Shown one piece after another: positions 8,203 to 16,115 of a DNA stretch of 31,127 bases. Both the position numbers and the translations under genes were made by a program. The DNA is taken from the NCBI GenBank assembly GCA_051953655.1, contig JBQCIO010000354.1, positions 1 to 31,127 of the forward strand. The letters run 5' to 3'. The number at the start of each line of letters is the position of its first letter. The stretch's first letter is position 1. Source of the DNA: JBQCHF01 sp051953655 (lineage in GTDB: Bacteria; Actinomycetota; Actinomycetes; Motilibacterales; Motilibacteraceae). The notes beneath the pieces were generated by a model. The model was not told the DNA's origin and did not search any database. It saw nothing but the letters and a program-made list of their open reading frames with translations.

Positions 8203-10341
8203 TCAGGCGCCGTTCCCCGTCAGGACCTCCCGCCGTCGGGCCGTCGACGGGACCCGGGCCGAGCGCGCGGCGAGCACCTCGGTGCACAGCAGCGCATGCA
8301 CCAGCCGGTTCGCCTCCCGGACCAGGGCGGCGTCGGGGTCCGCCACCGGCCCGGCGGGCAGCCCGAGGGCGGCGTGCAGGTCCAGCGGTGCGCTCACCCG
8401 CACGCTCACCCGCGCTCGCCGGCGGCCCGGGCCGGGAAGGACCGGACGCCAGGTGCCCTCCGGCACGACCTGCTCGGTGCCGGCCGTGCCGACGGCCACC
8501 ACCGGGACGCCGGCGGCCAGCGCGAGGCGGACCGCGCCGCTGCGCAGCGGCTCCGGCAGCGCGTCCTCCCGGTGGGTGATGCGGCCCTCGGGGAACAGCG
8601 CCACGGCCTCGCCCGCCCGCAGCAGCCGGACCGCACCGGTCACCGCGTCCCCGGCGCGCACCGTCCGGCGCTTCACCGGCACCATCCCGGCGGCGAGCAG
8701 CAGCCGGCCGAGCAGCGGGGCCGTGAACACGCCCGCGGTGCCGAGCATCCGCAGCTGCCGCCCGCCCCGGCGGCCGACGACGGCCAGCACCGGGCCGTCC
8801 GCCACCGAGCGGTGGTTGGCCACCACGACCACCCCGCCGGCCGGGAGCGGACGCCCCTCCGTGCGTACCACGGCGACCAGGCGCAGCACGGCGTCCAGCG
8901 CGAGCGCCGCGACCGCGTAGACGCTCCGGCCGGCGCGCCCCGGCAGCTGCGGGTCGCCGACGGCGAGCCGCCGCAGCTCGTACTGCTCCGACGGGCTGTA
9001 GGTCTCGGCTTCGGCGCGGCCAGTCGCGGCGTCCACCCGGGCGAGCGCCACGGCGGCGACGACGAAGAGCAGGAGGAGCGAGGCCAGCGCGGCGCGGTAG
9101 GAGCCGGTGAGCAGCAGCGCCGCGGCGAAGACGCTCGGCCCGATCCAGGCCGTGCCCCGCTCGGCCAGCTGCGTGACCGAGAAGACCGCACCCGCGTGGG
9201 CGGGCGGGGTGCACTGGGCGACGAGGGACCGCGCCAGGGTCTGGGAGCCGCCCAGCACGAGGGCGACACCGACCGCGAGGACGTAGGCGTCGACGAGGGT
9301 GTGCAGGCGCAGGAAGGCGTAGGCCAGCACGACGACCCAGCCGGCCAGGCAGCCGAGCAGCACCGGCCGAGCCCCGATCCGGCGGGCTATCCGGCCGCAG
9401 ACGACGGCGGCCGGCGCCGCGAGCACCTGGATGAGCAGGACGATGGTGAGCAGCGTGCCGGTGGCCGCGGCCGCGTCCCGGCCGCGCGAGGTCCACAGCT
9501 CGTGCGTGAGCACGGTGGCCGACAGCGCGACGACCGCGCCCACGGCGTCGCCGAGGAGCAGCGAGCCCACCAGGGCGGCGCGCAGCTGGGGAAGGTCGCG
9601 CAGCAGCCGGAGCGTGCCCACGCGTCCGGTCTCCGACGGCGGGTCCGACAGCGCGTCGGAGTCCGCCAGCCCGGGGGCTGCGGCCAGACCGCGGGTGGCC
9701 AGGACGCCGAACCCGGCCCACCACGCCGCCGCGGCGGCGATGGCGACCCGCACGAGCACCGCCTGGCCGAGCCCGAGCGGACCGACGGCGAGCAGGGCGA
9801 GGGTGAGCGCGAGCAGGAGCCCGCCGCCGACGTAGCCGGCGGCGAAGGCACGGGCCGAGAGCCGGTCCGCCTCCCGGCCGGGGGCGAGCCGCGGCAGGAG
9901 GCTGTTGTAGGGGACCATCGCCGCGCCGAAGCAGACCGTCGTGGCCGCCATCGCCAGCGCGGCCACCGGCCAGGCCGGCGCGAGAGCCAGGACGAGCCCG
10001 GCGGCGCCCCCGGCGAGGGCGAACCGCCGGACCAGGGCGGCCGGCTCCACGCCGGCGTCCACCCGCCGGCCCAGCAGCGGGAGCAGGACCACCTGCACCA
10101 GCACGGCGAGCACGAGGGTGGCCGGGAGGACCAGGGCGGTGGGCAGCTGCACCGGGCCGAGCTGCAGCGGGCGGCCGTGCGCGGCGAGGGCGTCGAGGTA
10201 AGGGCCGCCGACGGCGGTGGTGACGACGGTGAGCCAGCCGGAGTTGGCCCAGTCGTAGCCGAGGAAGCCGCGGCGGGCTCGGCGGGAGGTCGCGTCGTCG
10301 GTCGCGTCGGGTGACGTCGCGGGTGCGGGGCTCGAGGTCAT
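8203..10341 (-). CDS. MFS (Atg22-like) transporter fused to PlsC-type acyltransferase
   Basis: A 712-residue membrane protein made of two modules in one frame. Residues about 25-430 are a 12-helix major facilitator; FLGYDWANSGW near the N-terminus and MVPYNSLLPRLAPGREADRLS match the UMF1/Atg22 branch of MFS. After a linker (about 435-490), residues about 495-650 are a glycerolipid acyltransferase: the catalytic H-x4-D motif is NHRSVAD (509-515) and the FPEG motif 583-586. Known parallels are LplT, which flips lysophospholipids inward, and Aas, which re-acylates them; their genes are adjacent in enterobacteria and sometimes fused. The AMP-binding domain of Aas is absent here. I infer lysophospholipid uptake and re-acylation using acyl-CoA or acyl-ACP. 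No clear ribosome site precedes the ATG. It lies 80 bases downstream of the ROK gene. Confidence 0.85.
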   Translation of the reverse strand: MTSSPAPATSPDATDDATSRRARRGFLGYDWANSGWLTVVTTAVGGPYLDALAAHGRPLQLGPVQLPTALVLPATLVLAVLVQVVLLPLLGRRVDAGVEPAALVRRFALAGGAAGLVLALAPAWPVAALAMAATTVCFGAAMVPYNSLLPRLAPGREADRLSARAFAAGYVGGGLLLALTLALLAVGPLGLGQAVLVRVAIAAAAAWWAGFGVLATRGLAAAPGLADSDALSDPPSETGRVGTLRLLRDLPQLRAALVGSLLLGDAVGAVVALSATVLTHELWTSRGRDAAAATGTLLTIVLLIQVLAAPAAVVCGRIARRIGARPVLLGCLAGWVVVLAYAFLRLHTLVDAYVLAVGVALVLGGSQTLARSLVAQCTPPAHAGAVFSVTQLAERGTAWIGPSVFAAALLLTGSYRAALASLLLLFVVAAVALARVDAATGRAEAETYSPSEQYELRRLAVGDPQLPGRAGRSVYAVAALALDAVLRLVAVVRTEGRPLPAGGVVVVANHRSVADGPVLAVVGRRGGRQLRMLGTAGVFTAPLLGRLLLAAGMVPVKRRTVRAGDAVTGAVRLLRAGEAVALFPEGRITHREDALPEPLRSGAVRLALAAGVPVVAVGTAGTEQVVPEGTWRPVLPGPGRRRARVSVRVSAPLDLHAALGLPAGPVADPDAALVREANRLVHALLCTEVLAARSARVPSTARRREVLTGNGA

Positions 10342-10421
10342 GCCGGAACTGTCGACGCCGGAGCCGGCCCCGGTGATGAGCAGCGGTACTCAGATCGGGC
10401 CGGCGGCGCTACTCGGCGGCG

Positions 10422-11582
10422 CTAGGCGTAGTGCAGGCGCTCGAGGGCCACCGCGGCGGCAGCACGGACCAGCGCCGCGTCGGAGCCGTCGGCCCTCTCG
10501 AGGCGGAAGCACTCGCGCAGCAGGGGGAACAGGCGGTCGCGGGTGCGCTCGCGCAGCGTGACGACCTGCCGCTCGGGCGCCTCGGCCAGCAGCCCGCCGA
10601 CGAGCACCAGGCCCGGGGTGAAGAGGTTCACCACGGTGGCCAGGGCGGCGGCCAGCGTGTCGAGCACCTGCTCCTCGAGGACGACCGCGCCGGCATTCCC
10701 ACCGGCGGCGGCCGCGTGCAGGGCGGGGAGCACGCCGGGCGCCGGGTCGACGTCGAGGGCGGCCAGCGCGCGACGCAGGTAGGGCTCGGCCACGGCGGTC
10801 TCCAGGCAGCCGTGGGAGCCGCAGGAGCAGAGCAGCCCGTCCTCGACGACCTTGACGTGGCCGAGATGGCTCTCGCCGCCCGCGCCGCCGTAGAACGGCT
10901 CGCCGCCGAGGGTGAGGCCGAGGCCCACCCCGGTCCGGACGTAGAGGTAGGCCAGCGTGTCGGTGCCGCGGCCGCCGTAGCGGGCTTCCCCGAGCGCCAT
11001 CGACCGGACGTTGTGGTCGACGACCACCGGAAGACCCAGCCGCTGCTCGAGGGCGTCGGCCACCGGCACGTCCCGCCAGCCGAGGTTGGCGGCCAGCCGC
11101 ACCGTGCGGCCGTCGGGGTCGACCGGGCCCGGGACGGCGACGCCCACCCCGAGGCACGGGCCGGCGTGCTGGTCGAGCAGCACCTGCACGGCGTCGGCCA
11201 CGGCGGCCAGCACGTCGCCGGGGGCGGCGGCCACGTCGAAGGGGATGACCCGCAGGGCGCCGACGCCGCCCGCCCCGTCGGCCAGGCCGAGCCGCAGCGT
11301 GCCCACGCTCACCTGCACCGCAGCAACCGTGACCGCCTGTGGGACCGGGTGGAGCAGGAGCGCGGGCCGGCCGATCCCGCCTCGCGGCGGCTCGGCGACC
11401 TCGCGGAGGACCCCGGACTCGACCAGCGGGCCGACCGCCTTGCTTACGGTGGTGGGTGAGAGGCCGGTCAGGTCGGCCAGGCCGCTGCGGGAGGTCGGGC
11501 CGTGCTCGCGCAGCAGGCGCAGCAGCGTGCCCTGGTGCGGCGCACGGCCGGGAGCGCCCGGACGCGGCCCCTGCTCGCCCAC
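10422..11582 (-). CDS. ROK-family transcriptional regulator
   Basis: A 386-residue repressor of the ROK (repressor, ORF, kinase) type. Residues about 17-70 form a winged helix-turn-helix (SGLADLTGLSPTTVSKAV). The rest is the ASKHA sugar-kinase-like domain: VDHNVRSMALGEARYGG at the sugar-binding cleft, and the zinc site GHVKV at about 241 with CSCGSHGC at 252-259. It lacks an obvious kinase-type ATP phosphate motif at the N-terminus, as in regulators rather than kinases. I chose the GTG at 11582 because GAGGAGG lies four bases upstream; an upstream start at 11615 has none. It is divergent from the sulfatase and probably controls it in response to a sugar; the transporter-acyltransferase gene follows on the same strand. 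Confidence 0.92.
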   Translation of the reverse strand: MGEQGPRPGAPGRAPHQGTLLRLLREHGPTSRSGLADLTGLSPTTVSKAVGPLVESGVLREVAEPPRGGIGRPALLLHPVPQAVTVAAVQVSVGTLRLGLADGAGGVGALRVIPFDVAAAPGDVLAAVADAVQVLLDQHAGPCLGVGVAVPGPVDPDGRTVRLAANLGWRDVPVADALEQRLGLPVVVDHNVRSMALGEARYGGRGTDTLAYLYVRTGVGLGLTLGGEPFYGGAGGESHLGHVKVVEDGLLCSCGSHGCLETAVAEPYLRRALAALDVDPAPGVLPALHAAAAGGNAGAVVLEEQVLDTLAAALATVVNLFTPGLVLVGGLLAEAPERQVVTLRERTRDRLFPLLRECFRLERADGSDAALVRAAAAVALERLHYA

Positions 11583-11703
11583 AGCGCCTCCTCGCGGCCG
11601 GTGCGGTGTCCTCACCGTAGCGGGACTTCCTCCAGACCGTGGACGAAGCCTTCACCCGAGCCCGCAGCCCGAACCGGGGCGGAGCGCTGCTCCGGGACGG
11701 CTC

Positions 11704-11732
11704 TTGACCGGCTGTGGTCGAGCACTTACTTT
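11704..11732 (+). promoter_or_regulatory. Sigma70-type promoter of the sulfatase gene
   Basis: TTGACC (11704-11709), a 17-base spacer, then TACTTT (11727-11732). This is the best -35/-10 pair in the window. It predicts transcription start near 11739 and a leader of about 24 bases. Confidence 0.6.
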
Positions 11733-11750
11733 CGCTGATGGAATAAGTGC
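11722..11750. promoter_or_regulatory. Inverted-repeat operator candidate over sulfatase -10 region
   Basis: GCACTTACT (11722-11730) and AATAAGTGC (11742-11750) are complementary at eight of nine positions, with centres about 20 bases apart. The repeat covers the -10 box and start point, the classic place for a repressor. The divergent ROK gene is the obvious candidate binder. Inference from position and symmetry. Confidence 0.5.
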
Positions 11751-11762
11751 GGAAGGAGCCCG

Positions 11763-13187
11763 ATGCCCATCAGCCGGCGGCCCAACGTCGTCATGATCCT
11801 CACCGACGACCACGCCTCCCACGCCATCGGCACCTACGGCTCCGTGGTCAACACCACCCCGCGCATCGACGAGATCGCGCGCCGCGGCTGGCGACTGGAG
11901 AACTGCTTCGCCACCAACGCCCTGTGCTCGCCCAGCCGGGCCTCCATCCTCACCGGCACCTACAGCCACGTGAACGGTGTCTCCACCCTGGTCACCCCGA
12001 TCGACGCGAGCCAGCCCACGTTCGTCTCGCAGCTGCGGGCGGCCGGCTACCGCACGGCGATGATCGGCAAGTGGCACATGGGCGACGGGGAGGGGCACGA
12101 CCCGCAGGGCTTCGACTACTGGGACGTCCTCATCGAGCAGGGGGAGTACTTCAGCCCGCGCTTCCTGTCCGCGGACGGGCTGCGGACGGTGGACGGCTAC
12201 GCCACCGACGTCATCACCGACCTCGCCCTGCGCTGGCTGGAGAGCCTGGAGGGCGACGAGCCGTGGTGCGTGCTGGTCTACCACAAGGCGCCGCACCGGC
12301 CCTGGGAGGTGGACGACGCCCACCGCGGCCTCTACGCCGACCCGATCCCGGTGCCGGCCACCTTCGACGACGACTACGCCACCCGCTCGACCTCCGCCCG
12401 TCGCGCCGCGATGCGGGTGGCCGAGCACCTCGCCGCCGAGGACCTCAAGGTCGACCCGCCGGAGGGCCTGTCCTACGAGGAGCTGGCGCTGTGGAAGTAC
12501 CAGCGCTTCATGCAGGACTACCTCGAGTGCGTGGCGTCGGTGGACGACAACGTCGGCCGGGTCGTCGACTGGCTGGAGGATCGCGGGCTGTTCGAGGACA
12601 CGCTGCTGATGTACGCCTCGGACCAGGGCTTCTTCCTCGGTGACCACGGCTGGTTCGACAAGCGGTTCATGTACGAGGAGTCGCTGCGGATGCCCTTCGT
12701 GCTCAGCTACCCGCGCCGGCTGGCGCAGGGGCAGGTCTTCGACGGCATCGTGACCAACGTCGACCTCGCCCAGACGATCCTCGACGCGGCCGGCGTGGAG
12801 CACCACCCGCGCATGCAGGGCCGCAGCTTCTTCGCCGACCTGCTCGGCGCCCCCGAGGAGCCGCCGGCCGCGGGCATGTACTACCGCTACTGGGAGCACG
12901 ACGACGTCTTCCACAAGGCGCCGGCGCACTACGGGTACCGCACCGACCGGTACAAGCTCATCTACTTCTACAACGACGGCCTGGGGATCCCCGGCTGCGG
13001 CGGCTTCACCTACCCGCCGGAGTGGGAGCTCTACGACCTCGAGGCCGACCCGGCCGAGCTGCGCAACGTCTACGACGACCCGGCGTACCGGCAGGTGCGG
13101 GAGGAGCTGAAGGTCCTCATGTGGCGCGAGCAGGAACGGCTGGGCGACAAGCCGCACCCGAGCCAGCCGCGCCCGGCCGGCGTGTAG
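11763..13187 (+). CDS. Type I sulfatase
   Basis: A 474-residue arylsulfatase-superfamily hydrolase that would cleave a sulfate ester. The formylglycine motif CSPSR is at residues 55-59, with Cys55 the residue converted to formylglycine, inside CSPSRASILTG. Asp15-Asp16 (LTDDH) and SDQG (about 286-289) supply metal ligands; GKWHMGD (102-108) is the second sulfatase signature. The C-terminus (YRTDRYKLIYF, WELYDLEADPAELRN) is the usual C-terminal subdomain. There is no signal peptide, so it is predicted cytoplasmic, suggesting that sulfated substrate is imported first. The ATG has GGAAGGAG four bases upstream. No formylglycine-generating enzyme is in the window. The stop codon TAG forms one side of the target duplication of the adjacent mobile element. 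The substrate is unknown; a sulfated sugar is suggested by the ROK regulator. Confidence 0.93.
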   Translation: MPISRRPNVVMILTDDHASHAIGTYGSVVNTTPRIDEIARRGWRLENCFATNALCSPSRASILTGTYSHVNGVSTLVTPIDASQPTFVSQLRAAGYRTAMIGKWHMGDGEGHDPQGFDYWDVLIEQGEYFSPRFLSADGLRTVDGYATDVITDLALRWLESLEGDEPWCVLVYHKAPHRPWEVDDAHRGLYADPIPVPATFDDDYATRSTSARRAAMRVAEHLAAEDLKVDPPEGLSYEELALWKYQRFMQDYLECVASVDDNVGRVVDWLEDRGLFEDTLLMYASDQGFFLGDHGWFDKRFMYEESLRMPFVLSYPRRLAQGQVFDGIVTNVDLAQTILDAAGVEHHPRMQGRSFFADLLGAPEEPPAAGMYYRYWEHDDVFHKAPAHYGYRTDRYKLIYFYNDGLGIPGCGGFTYPPEWELYDLEADPAELRNVYDDPAYRQVREELKVLMWREQERLGDKPHPSQPRPAGV

Positions 13188-13349
13188 GTCGTGTCTGGTG
13201 GATCTTCCGTTGATCAGCGAGCGGGCCGTGGCGCCCGATCCGGCACGGCGGAGGAGTTCCTCGTAGCGGTGTTCTACGAGGGACGACGACAACACCTCCG
13301 GTCGGGATGCCACGGTTCGCGAGCCGGGGGTGATCCAGCAGACGCGGCC
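13188..13349. mobile_element. MITE-like element, 162 bp
   Basis: The left end GTCGTGTCTGGTGGATC and the reverse complement of the right end GGCCGCGTCTGCTGGATC agree at 15 of the 18 terminal positions. TAG flanks it on both sides (13185-13187 and 13350-13352), consistent with a short target duplication. It has no transposase; it sits between convergent genes. Inside, CCTCGTAG (13259-13266) and CTACGAGG (13274-13281) form a perfect hairpin. The ends resemble those of IS5-type elements of actinobacteria as I recall them; the parent element is not in the window. Confidence 0.6.
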
Positions 13350-13354
13350 TAGCC

Positions 13355-14662
13355 TTAGCCGCCGGCGACGTCGGCGGCGAGGTCCCGCGCCAGCGCCGCG
13401 AAGGCCTCGCCGCGGGCCCGGTAGTCGGCGAACAGGTCGAAGCTGGCAGCTGCCGGGGACAGCAGCACGACCCCGCCCGGACGGGCCCAGGCGAACCCGC
13501 GCCGGACGGCATCGGCCAGCGAGACGCAGTCCTCGACCTGCTCAACGCCTTCGGCACGCAGCACCTCGCCGATGCGAGAACCGTTGCTGGGCATGGTGAA
13601 CACGCGCACCTGCTCGCACAGCCCGGCGGCCAGCGGCCGGTAGTCGACGTCGCGCTCCAGGCCGCCGACGAGCAGGGCGACCCGTCGCTCGGGGAAGGCA
13701 CGCACCGCGGCCACGGCCGAGAGCGGGTTGGTGCTGATGGAGTCGTCCACGAACGCGACGTCGTCGGCGTGCGCCACCGCGGTGAGCCGGTGCGGCAGCG
13801 GCGCGAACCCGGCCAGCGCCTCGGCCAGGGCGTCCTCGTCGTCGGCGCCCGGAACCCCGAGCGCGACCAGCGTGCGGCGGGCGACCTCCGCGTTGCGCAG
13901 GTTGTGCTCGCCGAGCAGCGCGCTGCCGGCGGCCCAGTGCGCCCGCTCGCCCACCCAGTCGACGTGCGGGCCCAGCCGGTCCGCGCGGTGCCGCAGCACC
14001 GGGTCGTCCGCGGCCACGACGGTTCTCACGCCGGGGCGGGTGCACAGGGAGAGCTTGTCCCGGTGGTAGTTCTCCACCGATCCGCCGTGCCAGGGCAGGT
14101 GGTCCTCGCCCAGCGAGGTGACCGCCACGACGGCCGGACCGGCCTGCACGTCCAGCGCCTGGTAGCTGGAGGTCTCCACCACCCACCAGTCGACGTCCTG
14201 GCTGACGTCGGGGTCCCACGGGCAGGTGCCGATGTTGCCGCCCACCTGGTAGGAGACCCCGAGGCCGGCGAGCAGGCCACCGGCGACGGCGGTGGTGGTG
14301 CTCTTGCCCTTCGTGCCGGTGATGCAGGCGACCCGCGAGCGGTCGGCGCCGTTCAGCCACAGCCCCAGCCCGCCGACGACGTCGACGCCGGCCTCGACGA
14401 GCGCCGCACAGTGCTCGCCGTAGCGGCTGATGCCTGGGCTCTTCACGACGACGTCGACGTCGCGCACCAGCTCCGACCCGCCGTCGGAGAAGGCGACGAC
14501 CTCGGTGCCGTCCTCGAGAACCTTCGGCTCCCGGTCGACGATCCGCGGCTCGATCGCGTCGGCACGCAGCCGGCGCAGGCTGGCCAGCCCCTCCACGCCG
14601 ACGCCCCACACCGCGACCCTGCGCCCACGCAGGTCCGCCCAGGTCAGGTGCGGGCTGCTCAC
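13355..14662 (-). CDS. murD2: UDP-MurNAc-L-alanine--L-glutamate ligase (MurD2)
   Basis: A 435-residue Mur ligase. The ATP-binding motif ITGTKGKST is at residues 114-122, ETSSYQ and the NxxRD-like LLGEHNLRNAEVARR follow, and the C-terminal domain carries FVDDSISTNP and LLVGGLERDVDY. Ordinary MurD adds D-glutamate. Here the GTG start overlaps the stop of the upstream MurL gene by GTGA, and in the characterised MurL system (Xanthomonas oryzae) the partner ligase MurD2 adds L-glutamate, which MurL then inverts. I therefore call it MurD2 from context; sequence alone would support only MurD-like. Cytoplasmic, peptidoglycan precursor synthesis. The frame is open further upstream, but that segment is antisense-frame noise over murL. 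Confidence 0.85.
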   Translation of the reverse strand: MSSPHLTWADLRGRRVAVWGVGVEGLASLRRLRADAIEPRIVDREPKVLEDGTEVVAFSDGGSELVRDVDVVVKSPGISRYGEHCAALVEAGVDVVGGLGLWLNGADRSRVACITGTKGKSTTTAVAGGLLAGLGVSYQVGGNIGTCPWDPDVSQDVDWWVVETSSYQALDVQAGPAVVAVTSLGEDHLPWHGGSVENYHRDKLSLCTRPGVRTVVAADDPVLRHRADRLGPHVDWVGERAHWAAGSALLGEHNLRNAEVARRTLVALGVPGADDEDALAEALAGFAPLPHRLTAVAHADDVAFVDDSISTNPLSAVAAVRAFPERRVALLVGGLERDVDYRPLAAGLCEQVRVFTMPSNGSRIGEVLRAEGVEQVEDCVSLADAVRRGFAWARPGGVVLLSPAAASFDLFADYRARGEAFAALARDLAADVAGG

Positions 14663-15987
14663 GGGGCCGGCTGGTGCTGCGGGGCGAACGTCTCGCTCAG
14701 CGGGAGGAGCAGCGCGCCCAGCTCGGGCAGCGGGGTGGCGGGAAGGGGCGCACCGGCACGCACCTCCGCCGCCAGTCGCTGCAGCAGCGCGGTGCCCTCC
14801 CGGTCCGGCCGGCCGGCCGCGGTGACGACGGCGACCCGGCACTCGTCGACGTCGCCCACGCACTCGAACGGCTTGGTGAGGGCGGGGTCGCCGAGCAGCG
14901 AGCGGAACCGGTCGGCCAGGTCGTCCTGGGCGAGCGGCTCGGCGCCGTCGAAGACCTGCTCGAGCCGCTCGCGGGGCAGGAACGGGGCCAGCACCAGGTC
15001 GATGAAGCAGCACTTGTCGCAGCGGCCGCACCAGCGGTCGGCGCGCCGCGCCGGGTCGAGGTGGAAGGCGCGGTTGCAGCTGCGGAAGACCAGGTGGTAG
15101 CGCTCGAGCTCGGCGAAGCGCTGGGCCACCCACAGCTCGGAGCAGGGCCGCAGCGCGGAGTGGTAGTCGAAGCCGGGAAGGTTCTGGGCCAGGACGTCGC
15201 GGAAAGCACGCTCGAACTCGATGCTCTTGGACCACTGGTGGTTCACGTCGATGCCGTCGACCTGCACCGTGCCCGAGCTGGCCGACCACTCGTTCGACAT
15301 GACCACCGAGTCCCGGCCGTCCACGAGCGCGGCGAGCACAGCGGTGGCCGACAGGATCCCGGTGACCGGCACGTGCCCGTTGAGGAATCCCAGCTCGGCC
15401 GAGCGCAGCACCTGGGGGTCCACCTCACGGTCGGCGCGCCGCACCGGGAGGCCGGTCACCTGCGCTGCCGCCTCGATCGCGGCGAACCGGGCCGCGGCCC
15501 GGCTGGCGACGAACAGCGCGAGGTCGGGGCGGGTCTTCCGGGTCTCCTCCACGACGACGATGGAGTCGATGCCGCCACCGAAGGGGACCAGCGGGCGGCC
15601 GCTCGGCTCGACCGGCACCGGCGCGGCCTCTCGGGCGGGCCCCTCCACCCGGAGCTCCTGCAGCTCGTGCAGCAGGCCGTTCTTGTGCGCGAACTCCCCG
15701 AGCCCCTTGACGTAGTAGGTGCGCAGGAACTCCCGCTCGAGGTCGGTGACGGCGTGCTCGCCGAGGTCGACGACGGGCGGGGCGCCGGTCTTGTAGTAGC
15801 TGATGCCGGCCAGCAGGAACACCAGGCGCGCGGCCTCGGCCAGCTGCGGGGTGGGCTGGGCCGGGGCGCCGTCGAAGCCGATCCGCTCGGTGAAGGTGCG
15901 TCCGTCGAGGGAGTAGGTGCAGGACAGCGTCCCCGCGTCCCACGCCCAGCCCTCGTAGCGGAATCGCTCGCCTCGCCCGGTTGCCAC
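14659..15987 (-). CDS. murL: UDP-MurNAc-L-Ala-L-Glu epimerase (MurL)
   Basis: A 442-residue protein matching MurL, an ATP-dependent epimerase that converts the terminal L-Glu of UDP-MurNAc-L-Ala-L-Glu to D-Glu. Visible features are PFGGGIDSIVVVEE (GGGIDS at 137-142, resembling a PP-loop), NGHVPVTGI, MSNEWSAS and HQWSKS in the middle, and a cysteine cluster WCGRCDKCC at 319-327 with SCNRAF before it. It is the first gene of a two-gene unit with murD2 (4-base overlap). I prefer the GTG at 15987 over the one at 15996 because TACCGT lies seven bases upstream, suggesting a leaderless transcript, and no ribosome site is visible. Genomes with this pair can lack glutamate racemase MurI. The family identification is from memory of its motifs and the murD2 linkage. 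Confidence 0.85.
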   Translation of the reverse strand: MATGRGERFRYEGWAWDAGTLSCTYSLDGRTFTERIGFDGAPAQPTPQLAEAARLVFLLAGISYYKTGAPPVVDLGEHAVTDLEREFLRTYYVKGLGEFAHKNGLLHELQELRVEGPAREAAPVPVEPSGRPLVPFGGGIDSIVVVEETRKTRPDLALFVASRAAARFAAIEAAAQVTGLPVRRADREVDPQVLRSAELGFLNGHVPVTGILSATAVLAALVDGRDSVVMSNEWSASSGTVQVDGIDVNHQWSKSIEFERAFRDVLAQNLPGFDYHSALRPCSELWVAQRFAELERYHLVFRSCNRAFHLDPARRADRWCGRCDKCCFIDLVLAPFLPRERLEQVFDGAEPLAQDDLADRFRSLLGDPALTKPFECVGDVDECRVAVVTAAGRPDREGTALLQRLAAEVRAGAPLPATPLPELGALLLPLSETFAPQHQPAP

Positions 15988-15994
15988 GGCAGGC

Positions 15995-16000
15995 ACGGTA
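15995..16000 (-). promoter_or_regulatory. -10 element for leaderless murL mRNA
   Basis: TACCGT on the minus strand, seven bases before GTG 15987. The same hexamer stands six or seven bases before the GTG starts of thiD and of the DUF192 gene. Confidence 0.45.
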
Positions 16001-16048
16001 CCTGGCGCGTCCGCGTCCTCCGAACGCTCGTCCCACGGTCCGTCGCGG

Positions 16049-16084
16049 GCAGGATGACCGGCAGGATGACCGGCAGGATGACCG
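16049..16084. repeat. Tandem repeat, 12 bp x 3
   Basis: GCAGGATGACCG occurs three times without interruption (16049, 16061, 16073), followed by GC. It lies between murL and the divergent oxidoreductase, 31 bases before the latter's start, so copy-number change could alter promoter-to-ribosome-site distance. Confidence 0.85.
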
Positions 16085-16115
16085 GCGTCGTCGGCGGGCG
16101 GGGCAGGAGGCAGCG

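Noticed and set aside
8296..10314. 672-codon open frame opposite the MFS-PlsC gene
   Set aside because: The minus-strand product has intact transporter and acyltransferase motifs, whereas the plus-strand frame is repetitive and unlike any protein.
14663..15289. Upstream extension of the murD2 frame
   Set aside because: It overlaps murL in another frame, is Arg/Ala-rich, and the Mur-ligase fold starts normally at the GTG coupled to the murL stop.
16049..16084. CRISPR-like array
   Set aside because: The repeats are directly adjacent with no spacers, only 12 bp long, and no cas gene is present.
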